DNA of 55,940 nucleotides from Spirochaetaceae bacterium (GTDB taxonomy: Bacteria; Spirochaetota; Spirochaetia; SZUA-6; DRHE01): assembly GCA_020353535.1 (NCBI GenBank), contig CP070696.1, positions 3,639,446-3,695,385 on the forward strand. Reading direction: 5' to 3'. Below the pieces are notes generated by a model. It ran no database searches and had not been told where the DNA came from. It worked only from the letters and a program-made list of their open reading frames with translations. Shown piece by piece: positions 18,129-25,982 of the stretch (its first letter is position 1; each line of letters opens with the position of its first letter). Position numbers and translations under genes: made by a program.

Positions 18129-18129
18129 C
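18111..18129. promoter_or_regulatory. Dyad GTTGAC-N7-GTCAAC in divergent promoter region
   Basis: Perfect 6-bp arms with a 7-bp centre, flanked by partly symmetric AT-rich arms (about 18097-18142). It covers the -35 of the proximal minus-strand promoter (18100-18128). The divergent GntR protein encoded at 18414 is the obvious candidate ligand, though its consensus is unknown. Confidence 0.5.
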
Positions 18130-18210
18130 AATAATTATTTTTACACAACTTCCTCCGCACTGCGGAAGGGCCAACGTTGTCCAGTTGGTGCTGTCCCATT
18201 AAAATGTATC

Positions 18211-18240
18211 TTGTGAAATGTAAAATATATTCTATATAAT
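18211..18240 (+). promoter_or_regulatory. Promoter of gntR-icd
   Basis: TTGTGA (18211-18216), 18-bp spacer, perfect TATAAT (18235-18240) on the plus strand. It lies face to face on top of the distal minus-strand promoter, so the two directions should exclude each other. Leader to the gntR GTG is about 165 bases, in which nothing further was recognised. Together with the dyad this accounts for the 346-bp gap 18068-18413. Confidence 0.6.
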
Positions 18241-18245
18241 GTCAA
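18217..18245 (-). promoter_or_regulatory. Distal promoter of the TPP-ABC-asd-lysC run
   Basis: Minus strand: perfect -35 TTGACA (18240-18245), 17-bp spacer, -10 TACATT (18217-18222). It would give a leader of about 140 bases. The -10 region is part of an 18-base block identical to the csoR promoter. Confidence 0.6.
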
Positions 18246-18413
18246 TCATTATTGAAAAATGTGTTATATTACCTTCAGAGCGAGTGCGGCGGGTTGTTCT
18301 TCAAGAAGGAGCTGTCAGCTTGAAATTACAACGGGTTCAGGAAATACTTGCTTGTGGGCAACGGTATCCGTGTCCGATGTAGCGATGGCGATAACGACCA
18401 TTGAGGTGATTTC

Positions 18414-19085
18414 GTGAACAAGAAGACGGTTTTGAAATCGATACGGGATCAAATCTACGAAGCAATTCAGGAATCGATCATCAACAACACCTACAAACCC
18501 GGCGAAGAACTGCAGATCGACCGTCTGGCCGAAGAGTTTGGCGTGAGCACCACCCCGATCCGGGAAGCTCTGATTCGTCTGGAGAACACCGGGCTGGTCC
18601 ATTTGATTCCGAATAAAGGAGCACGGGTGACCTCGTTCCGGGAAAAGGACATATTGGATACCTGGGAAATTCGCAAGCTCCTCGAGCCCTATGCTGCCGG
18701 AATCACCGCAGAACTGGATGTTCGTGACGATATCCTCGAGATAGAGGCTGCCTGTGACAAGCTGGAACAGGGGCCGCAGGACAGCAACCTGTACATCCAA
18801 TCCGATATACGACTGCATGAGCTTCTCTACGCTCACCTGTCCAACGAGCTGCTGAAAGACACGCTGCGCAACATCCTGCAACGTTCGATGCGCATGCGCT
18901 ATTTTGCCGAAGACGTGTCCAAGATGCACGATCAGGTCGTGCGGGAGGTGCTGAGCGAGCACAAAGAGATCCTCCGGGCACTGAGTGAGCGAGACAGAGA
19001 AAAGACAATCGAGGCCGTACGCCGACACGTCGCAAACGGGGAACGACGGGCCTTGACCGCGATTCGCTTGAGAAACGAAAACTGA
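18414..19085 (+). CDS. GntR-family (FCD) transcription regulator
   Basis: 223 aa, GTG start preceded by GAGGTGAT. The N-terminal winged helix (about 7-75) is complete: [43 protein letters not shown] and wing NKGARVTSF. The C-terminal FCD domain (about 84-215) has the metal-site residues of the family ([33 protein letters not shown]). FCD regulators usually sense small organic acids. The gene is 11 bp upstream of icd and diverges from the TPP-ABC run, so it may control both directions. It also serves as an intact comparison for the broken GntR gene at 29911-30450. Confidence 0.87.
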   Translation: MNKKTVLKSIRDQIYEAIQESIINNTYKPGEELQIDRLAEEFGVSTTPIREALIRLENTGLVHLIPNKGARVTSFREKDILDTWEIRKLLEPYAAGITAELDVRDDILEIEAACDKLEQGPQDSNLYIQSDIRLHELLYAHLSNELLKDTLRNILQRSMRMRYFAEDVSKMHDQVVREVLSEHKEILRALSERDREKTIEAVRRHVANGERRALTAIRLRNEN

Positions 19086-19096
19086 AAGGATCGAAT

Positions 19097-20308
19097 ATGA
19101 GGGAAGGTCAAAAGATCACGATGCAGGAGGGAGTGCTAAAGGTTCCGGACACCCCAATCATCCCATTCATCGAGGGGGACGGAACCGGACCCGATATCTG
19201 GGCCGCGGCAGTAAGGGTTTTCGATGCAGCGGTCCAGAAAAGCTACGGAGACAAACGAAAAATCGTCTGGAAAGAGGTTCTGGCCGGTGAAAAGGCGCAT
19301 GAGAGTACCGGGAGCTGGCTTCCCGACGACACCGTGGAGTCTTTTAAAGAGTACCTCGTAGGCATCAAGGGACCGCTGACCACGCCGATCGGCGGGGGAA
19401 TGCGCAGCCTCAACGTGGCGCTGCGGCGCATTCTCGATCTGTACGCCTGTGTGCGCCCGGTTCGCTGGTTCAAAGGGGTGCCGAGTCCGGTGGTGCATCC
19501 CGAACAGGTCGACATGGTGATTTTTCGGGAAAACACAGAAGACGTATATGCCGGACTGGAGTTCGAAGAGGGCAGCGCCGAAGCGGCCAAACTGATCAAC
19601 TACTGCAAGACGGAATTTGGCTGGCAGATCCTTCCAGACTCGGGAGTCGGGCTGAAACCGATAAGCATCACCCGTTCCCATCGGCTGGTACGGGCGGCGA
19701 TCAACTACGCGATCCAAAACAACCGCAAGAGCGTGACCCTGGTGCACAAGGGAAATATCCAGAAGTACACGGAAGGGGCGTTCATGAAGTGGGGCTACGA
19801 GCTGGCTAAAAACGAGTTCCCTGATCACTGCGTAACCTGGGAGGATACCGGAGGAGCGATTCCGGAAGGCAAGATTCTTATAAAAGACGTCATCGCCGAT
19901 ATCTTCCTACAGCAGGTGCTCACCCGCCCGACCGAATTCGACATCATTGCCACCACCAACCTCAACGGGGACTACGCTTCGGATGCCCTGGCTGCTCAGG
20001 TCGGTGGAATCGGAATCGCCCCCGGCGGTAACATCAACTACCTCAGCGGTCATGCGCTGTTCGAAGCTACCCACGGGACAGCCCCCAAGTACGCCAACCA
20101 GGATAAAGTCAACCCGGGCTCGGTCATCCTCTCCGGAGAGATGATGCTCCGCTACCTGGGCTGGAGGGAAGCGGCGGATCTGATTATTAAGGGTTTGGAG
20201 ACAACCATCGCCAATAAAACCGTCACCTACGATTTTGCCCGGCTGATGGATGGGGCCAAACTTCTGAAGACGTCGGAGTTCGGATCCGAGATCATAGCCA
20301 AAATGTAG
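19097..20308 (+). CDS. icd: Isocitrate dehydrogenase (NADP type)
   Basis: 403 aa. Oxidises isocitrate to 2-oxoglutarate and CO2. The isocitrate loop [16 protein letters not shown] has the Ser that is phosphorylated in the E. coli enzyme, and [11 protein letters not shown] is the family signature. NADP-specificity residues known from E. coli Icd are kept: Lys-Tyr in [16 protein letters not shown], and Tyr and Arg in [11 protein letters not shown]. The good GAAAGGA site before the ATG and the 11-bp gap put it in one unit with gntR. No aceK kinase gene is in the window. A TCA-cycle gene under a local GntR regulator suggests control linked to the metabolite handled by the divergent operon. Confidence 0.94.
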   Translation: MREGQKITMQEGVLKVPDTPIIPFIEGDGTGPDIWAAAVRVFDAAVQKSYGDKRKIVWKEVLAGEKAHESTGSWLPDDTVESFKEYLVGIKGPLTTPIGGGMRSLNVALRRILDLYACVRPVRWFKGVPSPVVHPEQVDMVIFRENTEDVYAGLEFEEGSAEAAKLINYCKTEFGWQILPDSGVGLKPISITRSHRLVRAAINYAIQNNRKSVTLVHKGNIQKYTEGAFMKWGYELAKNEFPDHCVTWEDTGGAIPEGKILIKDVIADIFLQQVLTRPTEFDIIATTNLNGDYASDALAAQVGGIGIAPGGNINYLSGHALFEATHGTAPKYANQDKVNPGSVILSGEMMLRYLGWREAADLIIKGLETTIANKTVTYDFARLMDGAKLLKTSEFGSEIIAKM

Positions 20309-20332
20309 CGATGCATCTTCAGGAGGTGAAGC

Positions 20333-20926
20333 TTGAAGATACTGGTTGTCGGTGCGAGCGGGACCATTGGGCGGGCTGTGGTAGGGCTGCTTCAAGCCGA
20401 GCATGATGTCCTGCAAGCCTCCCGCTCCGGAGAAATCACCCTTGATATTGAAAATGCGGATTCTATCCGTGCAGCCTTTGCGCGGGTGTCCCCGTTGGAT
20501 GCAATCGTTGTCGCTGCCGGCAGCGGTCCGTTCGCTCGCCTCGATGATCTGAAGGAGGCTGACTTCTATACTGCCATTCGGGGAAAATTGATGGGGCAGG
20601 TGAACGTGGTTCGATTGGCAAGGGGAGTTGTCCGCGAAAACGGATCGATAACTCTGACCTCCGGGATCCTCTCACACAGCCCTTGGCCGGGAAGTGCTCC
20701 CATCGCCATGGTGAACGGGGCGCTGGAGAGCTTCGTGCGGGCCGCTGCTGTTGATCGCAAGGGCCTTCATCGCATCAATGCGGTTTGTCCACCCCTGATC
20801 GCGGAAACGGCTCGAAAAAGAGGAATGAGTGAACAGGGAGTTTCGGCCCGAGATGTAGCGAAGGTTTATGTAGAGGCGGTCGTTGGGGACATGAGCGGCA
20901 AGGTTCTTACAGGTACGTGGGCCTGA
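20333..20926 (+). CDS. Short SDR-fold protein lacking the usual catalytic Tyr/Lys
   Basis: 197 aa with a TTG start five bases after AGGAGGTG. The nucleotide loop VVGASGTIGRA is clear at residues 5-15 and IVVAAGSGPF fits the NNAG position. At the site of the YxxxK motif the sequence reads SAPIAMVNGALESF, so the catalytic Tyr and Lys are absent; this resembles the Lin1944-like SDR subgroup. It may bind NAD(P) without classical reductase chemistry, or use other residues. It lies 24 bp after icd, probably co-transcribed. Function unknown. Confidence 0.7.
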   Translation: MKILVVGASGTIGRAVVGLLQAEHDVLQASRSGEITLDIENADSIRAAFARVSPLDAIVVAAGSGPFARLDDLKEADFYTAIRGKLMGQVNVVRLARGVVRENGSITLTSGILSHSPWPGSAPIAMVNGALESFVRAAAVDRKGLHRINAVCPPLIAETARKRGMSEQGVSARDVAKVYVEAVVGDMSGKVLTGTWA

Positions 20927-20933
20927 CAGAGAT

Positions 20934-21260
20934 TCAGGAGAGTTCCTGGTACGGTTCCCAGAACCTGAGGGCGATGTATTTTCCCTCGCCTTTGAAAAAA
21001 AAGCGGATGATCTCTCCGGTGTACTTCCGATCCGGACTGTTTTTCACCTTGAGCACGAAGGTGGCATCCTTCCCCAAACTGTCCGTCGACACCCCGTGTT
21101 GATCCACCGGATCGATTTGGAACAGGGCGCCATCATCGGAGTAGTTGATCATACGAGTTCTTATCTCGAGATCCTCCACACACAAGGTAACAGGCGTGGT
21201 GAGTTGGATACGTTTCGTATCTCTTCGTTCGAGCATCTGCTCCCCCTTGCCTTGATTCAT
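20934..21260 (-). CDS. PilZ-domain protein
   Basis: 108 aa, essentially a single PilZ domain, which binds cyclic-di-GMP. Both binding motifs are seen: RxxxR at Arg13-Arg17 (RDTKR) and N-x-S-x-x-G at 39-44 (NYSDDG). No other domain or signal peptide is present, so it is likely a cytoplasmic adaptor. The start could also be the ATG at 21236, which has AGGGGGAG three bases before it. It ends 8 bp from the convergent SDR gene and has no functional partner nearby. Confidence 0.85.
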   Translation of the reverse strand: MNQGKGEQMLERRDTKRIQLTTPVTLCVEDLEIRTRMINYSDDGALFQIDPVDQHGVSTDSLGKDATFVLKVKNSPDRKYTGEIIRFFFKGEGKYIALRFWEPYQELS

Positions 21261-21365
21261 GCTACTGAATACTCCTGTCTAATGTACACCATTGGGAGGC
21301 TTTTTTTAAGAAAATGCTTTTCCCCAGATACGAAACGCCCCTCGATACGTACGGTCTATGCCAGT

Positions 21366-21425
21366 GAATCGACCACTTCTCAGTCGACCACGTCTCAGTC
21401 GACCACGTCTCAGTCGACCACGTCG
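21366..21425. repeat. Four 15-bp tandem repeats made of the copZ terminus
   Basis: Four contiguous units of 15 bp: 21366-21380 (three mismatches to the main unit), two identical units at 21381-21395 and 21396-21410, and 21411-21425 (last base changed). On the minus strand each unit holds GACGTGGTCGACTGA or close to it, that is Asp-Val-Val-Asp-stop, the real end of the copper chaperone gene. The period is a multiple of three, so each copy keeps the reading frame. Confidence 0.9.
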
Positions 21426-21619
21426 TAACCTTGAGCTTCGATGGCCTGCTTGATGGCATCTGCGGCCAGTCTGCCCTCTTCATAATCCACACTGACCGTT
21501 TTGTTTTCCAGACTGACTTCGACAGAGCTTACTCCCTCCAGAGCGCTAACCGCTTTGGTCACAGCCATCTTGCAGTGATCGCAGCTCATACCATCCACAT
21601 TGATAATCCTGTTAGTCAT
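21410..21619 (-). CDS. copZ: Copper chaperone (HMA domain), CopZ-like
   Basis: 69 aa single heavy-metal-associated domain. The metal motif GMSCDHC places Cys13 and Cys16 as in CopZ; the rest follows the beta-alpha-beta pattern (VTKAVSALEGVSSVEVSLENKTVSVDY, AIEAQGYDV). The ATG at 21619 is chosen because AGGAGTG lies seven bases upstream; the frame opens five codons earlier inside that ribosome site. It follows copA by 16 bp, in the order csoR-copA-copZ, so it probably delivers Cu(I) to CopA. Its last codons and stop are tandemly repeated downstream. Confidence 0.88.
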   Translation of the reverse strand: MTNRIINVDGMSCDHCKMAVTKAVSALEGVSSVEVSLENKTVSVDYEEGRLAADAIKQAIEAQGYDVVD

Positions 21620-21635
21620 TGCATCACTCCTCATT

Positions 21636-23867
21636 TCATGCTACGCGAAATCGCTTCAAACTCAACGAGTTACTGACAACCGACACGGAACTGAAAGCCA
21701 TAGCCGCCCCGGCGATAATCGGATTGAGCATGCCCAGAGCAGCAATCGGGATTCCGACTGTATTGTAGAAGAACGCCCAGAACAGGTTTTGCTTGATCTT
21801 CCGCATGGTGCGCTGGGAGAGCTGAATGGCCGCCGGTACACTCATCAGGTCTCCGTTCATCAGGGTGATATCCGCCGATTCCATGGCGATGTCCGTGCCG
21901 GTTCCCATGGCCATGCCGATATCCGCGCCCACCAGAGCCGGGGCATCGTTGATTCCGTCCCCGACCATGGCGACAATTCTCCCCTGCTTGCGGATCTGCT
22001 CGACAACCTGGGCCTTGCGTTCAGGAAGCACCTCAGCCATGATGTGATCCACCCCGACTTCCCGACCAATGGCCTCGGCAGTTCTGCGGTTATCGCCGGT
22101 GATCATGTAGACCTCCAAACCCATAGCTTTTAGCGTCTCTATGGCCTGGCGGGAGCCGGCCTTGATCCTGTCCGCTACGGCTAAAAGCCCCTGCACCGTT
22201 CCATCCACAGAGACAAGCATGACCGTCCTTCCCTCCGCTTCGAGGGATCGAATCCGTTCTTCTGCTGCTTCCACGGAGATACCCGATTCAGCCAGATAGC
22301 TTCGAGTTCCCACCAGTACCAGCGAACCGCCAACAACAGCCCGAACCCCCTTTCCGGGAGTAGCCCGGAACTCGCGGGATTCCTCGATTCGGTCAAGTTC
22401 CCGGCGGGCCGCCTCGAGAATCGCGATCCCAAGAGGATGCTCGGAATTCCGTTCCGCCGCACCCGCCAATCGCAGCAGATCTTCGCGGCTCCAGCCGTTG
22501 AGGGATACCACATCGGTCAAGGCTGGTTTGCCCAGGGTGATCGTACCGGTTTTGTCCAGTACCACGGCCTCGAGTTTGTGGGCAAGCTCGAGGCTCTCTC
22601 CGCTGCGAATTAGGATGCCGTTCTCCGCCCCTTTGCCGGTGCCCACCATGATCGCCGTGGGTGTAGCCAGTCCCATGGCACAGGGGCGGGCGATCACCAG
22701 AACCGCCACCGCGCTGATCAATCCCCTGGTGAGATCCCCCCCAACCAGCAGCCAGATGAGAAAGGTAACAACCGCGACAGCGAGCACCGCAGGCACGAAG
22801 ATCCCCGCTACCATGTCGGCCAGGCGCTGAATCGGCGCCTTGGATCCTTGAGCCTCTTCCACCAGCCGGATGATCTGGGCCAACATCGTATCCCGGCCAA
22901 CCTTGGTCGCCCTGAAACGCAAGGCACCGTAGGTGTTGATGGTAGCGCCGATCACCGCATCCCCCCTCGATTTTTCGACGGGGATGCTCTCTCCGGTGAT
23001 CATGCTTTCGTCTACCGCCGAGGAACCCTCGAGGACCTCTCCGTCCACCGGGATTTTCTCCCCCGGCCGTACCAACACCGTCTCCCCGACCTGTAGCTCG
23101 GAAATGGGGATATCCACCTCCTGACCGCCGCGCAGGACCCGGGCGGTCTTGGGCTGCAGACCGATCAGACGTTTGATCGCCTCCGAGGTTCGGCCCTTGG
23201 CCACCGCCTCGAGAAGCTTGCCGAGCAACACCAGGGTGATGATGATCGCCGATGCTTCGAAGTACAGAGCGGGGCTGTGTCCCTGCGGAAGGCTGCGAAT
23301 AAAGCCGTTGTAGATACTATAGAGGTAAGCGGCGCTGGTTCCGAGAGCCACAAGTACATCCATGCTGGGACTTCCCGATCTCAGGCTTTTAAAGGTGTTC
23401 TTGTAGAAGCGATAGCCAATGACGAACTGCACCGGTGTAGCCAGGACCAGCTGCACAGCCGGATAGTGGAGAAACATCAATGGTTGGATCCTGAACAGGC
23501 CGGCGAACATGGCCACCAGGAGGGGAAAGCTCAAGGCGGCGGAGACGACAAAGCTCAAGCGCAGTTTTCGGATTTCCCGTTTCCTTAGCTCTTTTTCCCG
23601 ATCCGTACTGTCAAGGGCTTCTCCGCCACTATCATCCCCACCACCTTCCAAAATCGCATCGTAGCCCAGATCCCGAATCAGCTTTTCGAATTGTCCGTCT
23701 TCAATCACACCGGGGTCGTACTGGACCGTTGCTTTCTCTGTGGCCAGGTTGACAGAAGCCTGACTGACCCCCTCAACATTCCTGAGGCCCTTCTCGATGC
23801 GCAGGGCGCAGGTGGCGCAGGTCATCCCCGTTACAGCGAAAGTTGAGCGCTGGCTTTGTTCACTCAT
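21636..23867 (-). CDS. copA: P1B-type copper-transporting ATPase, CPC motif changed to RPC
   Basis: 743 aa. One N-terminal HMA domain (about 8-72; GMTCATC with Cys17 and Cys20), helices, actuator loop with MITGES, phosphorylation site Asp438 in DKTGT, nucleotide-domain SEHPLG, hinge [10 protein letters not shown], and C-terminal helices with FYN and [12 protein letters not shown], the residues typical of Cu(I) exporters of group P1B-1. The membrane metal site, normally CPC, reads Arg394-Pro395-Cys396 (codons CGC CCC TGT). One base change from TGC would give it. Loss of the first Cys would be expected to impair Cu(I) transport. Everything else looks intact. It is in the csoR-copA-copZ operon. 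Confidence 0.9.
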   Translation of the reverse strand: MSEQSQRSTFAVTGMTCATCALRIEKGLRNVEGVSQASVNLATEKATVQYDPGVIEDGQFEKLIRDLGYDAILEGGGDDSGGEALDSTDREKELRKREIRKLRLSFVVSAALSFPLLVAMFAGLFRIQPLMFLHYPAVQLVLATPVQFVIGYRFYKNTFKSLRSGSPSMDVLVALGTSAAYLYSIYNGFIRSLPQGHSPALYFEASAIIITLVLLGKLLEAVAKGRTSEAIKRLIGLQPKTARVLRGGQEVDIPISELQVGETVLVRPGEKIPVDGEVLEGSSAVDESMITGESIPVEKSRGDAVIGATINTYGALRFRATKVGRDTMLAQIIRLVEEAQGSKAPIQRLADMVAGIFVPAVLAVAVVTFLIWLLVGGDLTRGLISAVAVLVIARPCAMGLATPTAIMVGTGKGAENGILIRSGESLELAHKLEAVVLDKTGTITLGKPALTDVVSLNGWSREDLLRLAGAAERNSEHPLGIAILEAARRELDRIEESREFRATPGKGVRAVVGGSLVLVGTRSYLAESGISVEAAEERIRSLEAEGRTVMLVSVDGTVQGLLAVADRIKAGSRQAIETLKAMGLEVYMITGDNRRTAEAIGREVGVDHIMAEVLPERKAQVVEQIRKQGRIVAMVGDGINDAPALVGADIGMAMGTGTDIAMESADITLMNGDLMSVPAAIQLSQRTMRKIKQNLFWAFFYNTVGIPIAALGMLNPIIAGAAMAFSSVSVVSNSLSLKRFRVA

Positions 23868-23907
23868 ACATCCTCCATAGCTGGCAGCGGCCCGATAAGC
23901 GTTTGCA

Positions 23908-24234
23908 TCAGCGAGACATCCTGCCTATCGTTCGCATCAGCTCATCGATCACCTCATAGCGTCCATCCTCAATCTGATCCACCACACAGCTGCGGATATG
24001 CGCCTCCAAAAGCCCCTTGCGTACTCCGCCCAGGGCGGCTTCCACCGAGGTAATCTGATTCAAAATATCGTCGCAGTACACGTCCGAATCTACCATGCGG
24101 GCGATCCCTCTGATCTGACCCTCTATGCGACGCAGGCGGTTCACCAAATTCACTTTGGTCTGTTCAGGATGATGGGACCTGCGGGCGTTCTGTCCGTTGT
24201 TTTTTGTCTCGTTTATAAAGGCAGTTTCATTCAT
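23908..24234 (-). CDS. csoR: CsoR-family copper-sensing repressor
   Basis: 108 aa. All-helical CsoR/RcnR/FrmR family protein with the copper triad Cys54-His79-Cys83: spacing 25 and 4 residues, as in Mycobacterium CsoR (36, 61, 65). Other family signatures are [18 protein letters not shown] and [13 protein letters not shown]. An unusual 25-residue polar N-terminal extension precedes the domain. It heads the copper operon, 40 bp upstream of copA. A GC-rich dyad covers the transcription start. Cu(I) binding should release it and allow copA and copZ expression. Confidence 0.9.
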   Translation of the reverse strand: MNETAFINETKNNGQNARRSHHPEQTKVNLVNRLRRIEGQIRGIARMVDSDVYCDDILNQITSVEAALGGVRKGLLEAHIRSCVVDQIEDGRYEVIDELMRTIGRMSR

Positions 24235-24238
24235 AATA

Positions 24239-24258
24239 TGGGGTACCCCCCTACAGTA
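24239..24258. promoter_or_regulatory. Candidate CsoR operator
   Basis: GGGGTACCCC is a perfect 10-bp palindrome (24239-24248), and TACCCCCCTACAGTA follows the TAC...G/C run...GTA pattern of CsoR sites. It lies just downstream of the csoR -10, over the expected +1. Confidence 0.6.
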
Positions 24259-24261
24259 TGA

Positions 24262-24290
24262 AATGTAAAATATATTAGTTAGTTAGTCAA
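24262..24290 (-). promoter_or_regulatory. csoR-copA-copZ promoter
   Basis: Minus strand: -35 TTGACT (24285-24290), 17-bp spacer, -10 TACATT (24262-24267). The block 24259-24276 is identical to 18214-18231 in the TPP-ABC promoter. Confidence 0.65.
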
Positions 24291-24330
24291 GTATGAATCT
24301 ATCAGGTTGCCATGAGAGAAAAATCATGCA

Positions 24331-25068
24331 ATGTTGGAATCCATGACCCGCGCTCGCCATTCGCCCTGGGCAGACCGCGTCTTTCTCCCCTACATCCTGA
24401 GACAGTTTCGAAAACACTTCCACGGTCTATACTTTATGGGTCCGATTCCGACCATCGATCCAGCACTGCCCCTGCTGATCACCCCGAACCACAGCACCTG
24501 GTGGGACGGCTTTTTCCTCTACATACTCAACAAGCGGCTTCTGGAGCGCAAACTGCATCTGATGATGCTGGAGGAACAACTGTCAAAATACCGCTTCTTC
24601 AGCCGTATCGGCGCCTTCGGCATCGAACCGGGCCTGCCCCGCAAATCTTACGACGCCCTCAAGTATTCAGCCCAGGTGCTCCAGGATCCGGCCAACGCCC
24701 TGTGCATCTTCCCACAGGGGGTTCTGCGATATTCCGGGAAGCGACCCCTGGAGTTTCAACGCGGTGTGGGGCATGTCCTCAAGCTTCAGGGCGGGGAGGT
24801 GAATCTGCTTCCCCTGGCAATACGCTGCGATTTTCTGCTCGACCAGAGGGCCGAAGTCTTCTTTATGGCGGACCGTGTTTTTCAGACGAACCATAGGCGC
24901 TTCCGTGGCGTCGCGTGGCTCGAGCAGGAGGAAACGGCGCTACTCGAGAGGCTCAACCAGAAGATACTTGCGGGGGAGAGCGGTCAGATCCTGGTCCGGG
25001 GCCGGGAACCGGCCAACGTACGTTGGGATGCCTTCCTGCGAAGACTCGGGTTGGCAAAATCGGAGTGA
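24331..25068 (+). CDS. PlsC-like acyltransferase
   Basis: 245 aa. Acyltransferase motif HX4D is His54-Asp59 (NHSTWWD); the substrate motif is FPQG (127-130) instead of the usual FPEG, followed by a Tyr/Arg-rich segment and RPLEFQRG. The FPQG form with WWDG is one I associate with acyltransferases found in carotenoid or glycolipid clusters. No obvious membrane helix, so probably peripheral. The ribosome site is weak; ATG at 24343 is an alternative start. It is transcribed away from csoR and precedes, across one opposing gene, the glycosyltransferase-desaturase-acyltransferase run. Likely acylates a glycolipid or carotenoid glycoside; substrate inferred from context only. Confidence 0.72.
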   Translation: MLESMTRARHSPWADRVFLPYILRQFRKHFHGLYFMGPIPTIDPALPLLITPNHSTWWDGFFLYILNKRLLERKLHLMMLEEQLSKYRFFSRIGAFGIEPGLPRKSYDALKYSAQVLQDPANALCIFPQGVLRYSGKRPLEFQRGVGHVLKLQGGEVNLLPLAIRCDFLLDQRAEVFFMADRVFQTNHRRFRGVAWLEQEETALLERLNQKILAGESGQILVRGREPANVRWDAFLRRLGLAKSE

Positions 25069-25090
25069 GCGCTGAATTATTGATGCCGGC

Positions 25091-25867
25091 TCAGAGGGAG
25101 TACTCCGTGATGATCTCCTGCAGCCAAGTGTTCCCGGGAAAAATCTCCTGAGCTCGGACGATGTACTCCCGAGCCTTCGACGCATTTTTGCTCTCCGCAT
25201 AGGAGATCCCCAGCCAGACGTTCACCGAGAACCTGTCCAGCGGCTCCAGCCCGCTGATCTGCTCGATCTCGTGGAGAATCTGCCGCGCAGTCGTTTCGTT
25301 TCCCCCTGCAATAGCCGGGGCGTTCTTGTAGTACAGGGCGAGATTTAGCTTGGCCTTGATGTTCCCGGGATCCAGTTCCAGGGCTTTCTCAGCAAACTCC
25401 CGCACCGTCGGACCGTACTGCATCTTGTACAGCATACCGTTGTACATGAGCAGCTGAGCCTGGGTGTCAGCCAGCAGGCGAAATCCGTCACTGAACTCAC
25501 CACAGCGAAGCGCGCGTTCTGCCAACTGGAAGCCCTCTGTGAATCGTCTTTCAGCCTCTTTTAGGCGTCCTTCTCCCTGCTCGACAAATCCGTACAGGTA
25601 GGCGGCCTGGGCCCGCCAGTAATCCCGCTGGCAGGCGTCTTCCATTTGTTCGAAGGACAGCAGACTGCGATCCAACAGCTCCCGCAGGGCTGATCTAGAA
25701 AGGATCTCGTTGAACAGCCCTTCGGTGGCATGGTCCAGGAAGTCCCTGCCATCCTGGTATGCATCGGCCGACAAAGGCATGACACCGGTGAGCAACAACC
25801 AGCCAACAAATAGCAATCTGCCCATAGGCACGGGTTTTTGTAAAAGTCTTAATATTTTAGATTCCAT
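25091..25867 (-). CDS. Exported TPR-like protein
   Basis: 258 aa with a hydrophobic leader (about 15-36, LLFVGWLLLTGVMPLSADA), so probably periplasmic. The body is all-helical with TPR-like repeats (YLYGFVEQGEGRLKEAERRFTEG, AEKALELDPGNIKAKLNLALYYKNAPA, GISYAESKNASKAREYIVRAQEIFPG). It is encoded opposite to the acyltransferase and glycosyltransferase genes on each side. Spirochaetes have a periplasmic TPR partner (TatT) for TRAP binding proteins; similarity is possible, but the window's TRAP binding protein is 26 kb away. Function not assigned. Confidence 0.65.
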   Translation of the reverse strand: MESKILRLLQKPVPMGRLLFVGWLLLTGVMPLSADAYQDGRDFLDHATEGLFNEILSRSALRELLDRSLLSFEQMEDACQRDYWRAQAAYLYGFVEQGEGRLKEAERRFTEGFQLAERALRCGEFSDGFRLLADTQAQLLMYNGMLYKMQYGPTVREFAEKALELDPGNIKAKLNLALYYKNAPAIAGGNETTARQILHEIEQISGLEPLDRFSVNVWLGISYAESKNASKAREYIVRAQEIFPGNTWLQEIITEYSL

Positions 25868-25919
25868 AGCTTTTGTTTTCCTTCTTCACGCTCCCAAAAA
25901 TACGAAGGTCATGGGCCAT

Positions 25920-25947
25920 GGTCAAGAAAAGTTGTGTTTTCTTGACC
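25920..25947. promoter_or_regulatory. Perfect 11-bp inverted repeat over the GT2 operon -35
   Basis: GGTCAAGAAAA and TTTTCTTGACC are perfect arms around a 6-base centre (GTTGTG). The right arm contains the -35 of the candidate promoter for the glycosyltransferase operon. Either an operator or a hairpin in the leader of the opposing TPR gene. Confidence 0.55.
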
Positions 25948-25970
25948 CCTTTGCGCGCCGGTGGTAGCCT
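25942..25970 (+). promoter_or_regulatory. Candidate promoter of the GT2-desaturase-acyltransferase operon
   Basis: TTGACC (25942-25947), 17-bp spacer, weak -10 TAGCCT (25965-25970). The expected +1 is within about six bases of the ATG at 25983, and no ribosome site is visible, so a nearly leaderless mRNA is possible. Confidence 0.4.
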
Positions 25971-25982
25971 ATCGAAAAACCA

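Noticed and set aside
21366..21425. Possible CRISPR-like array
   Set aside because: Units are directly adjacent with no spacers and consist of a gene end; a simple tandem repeat.
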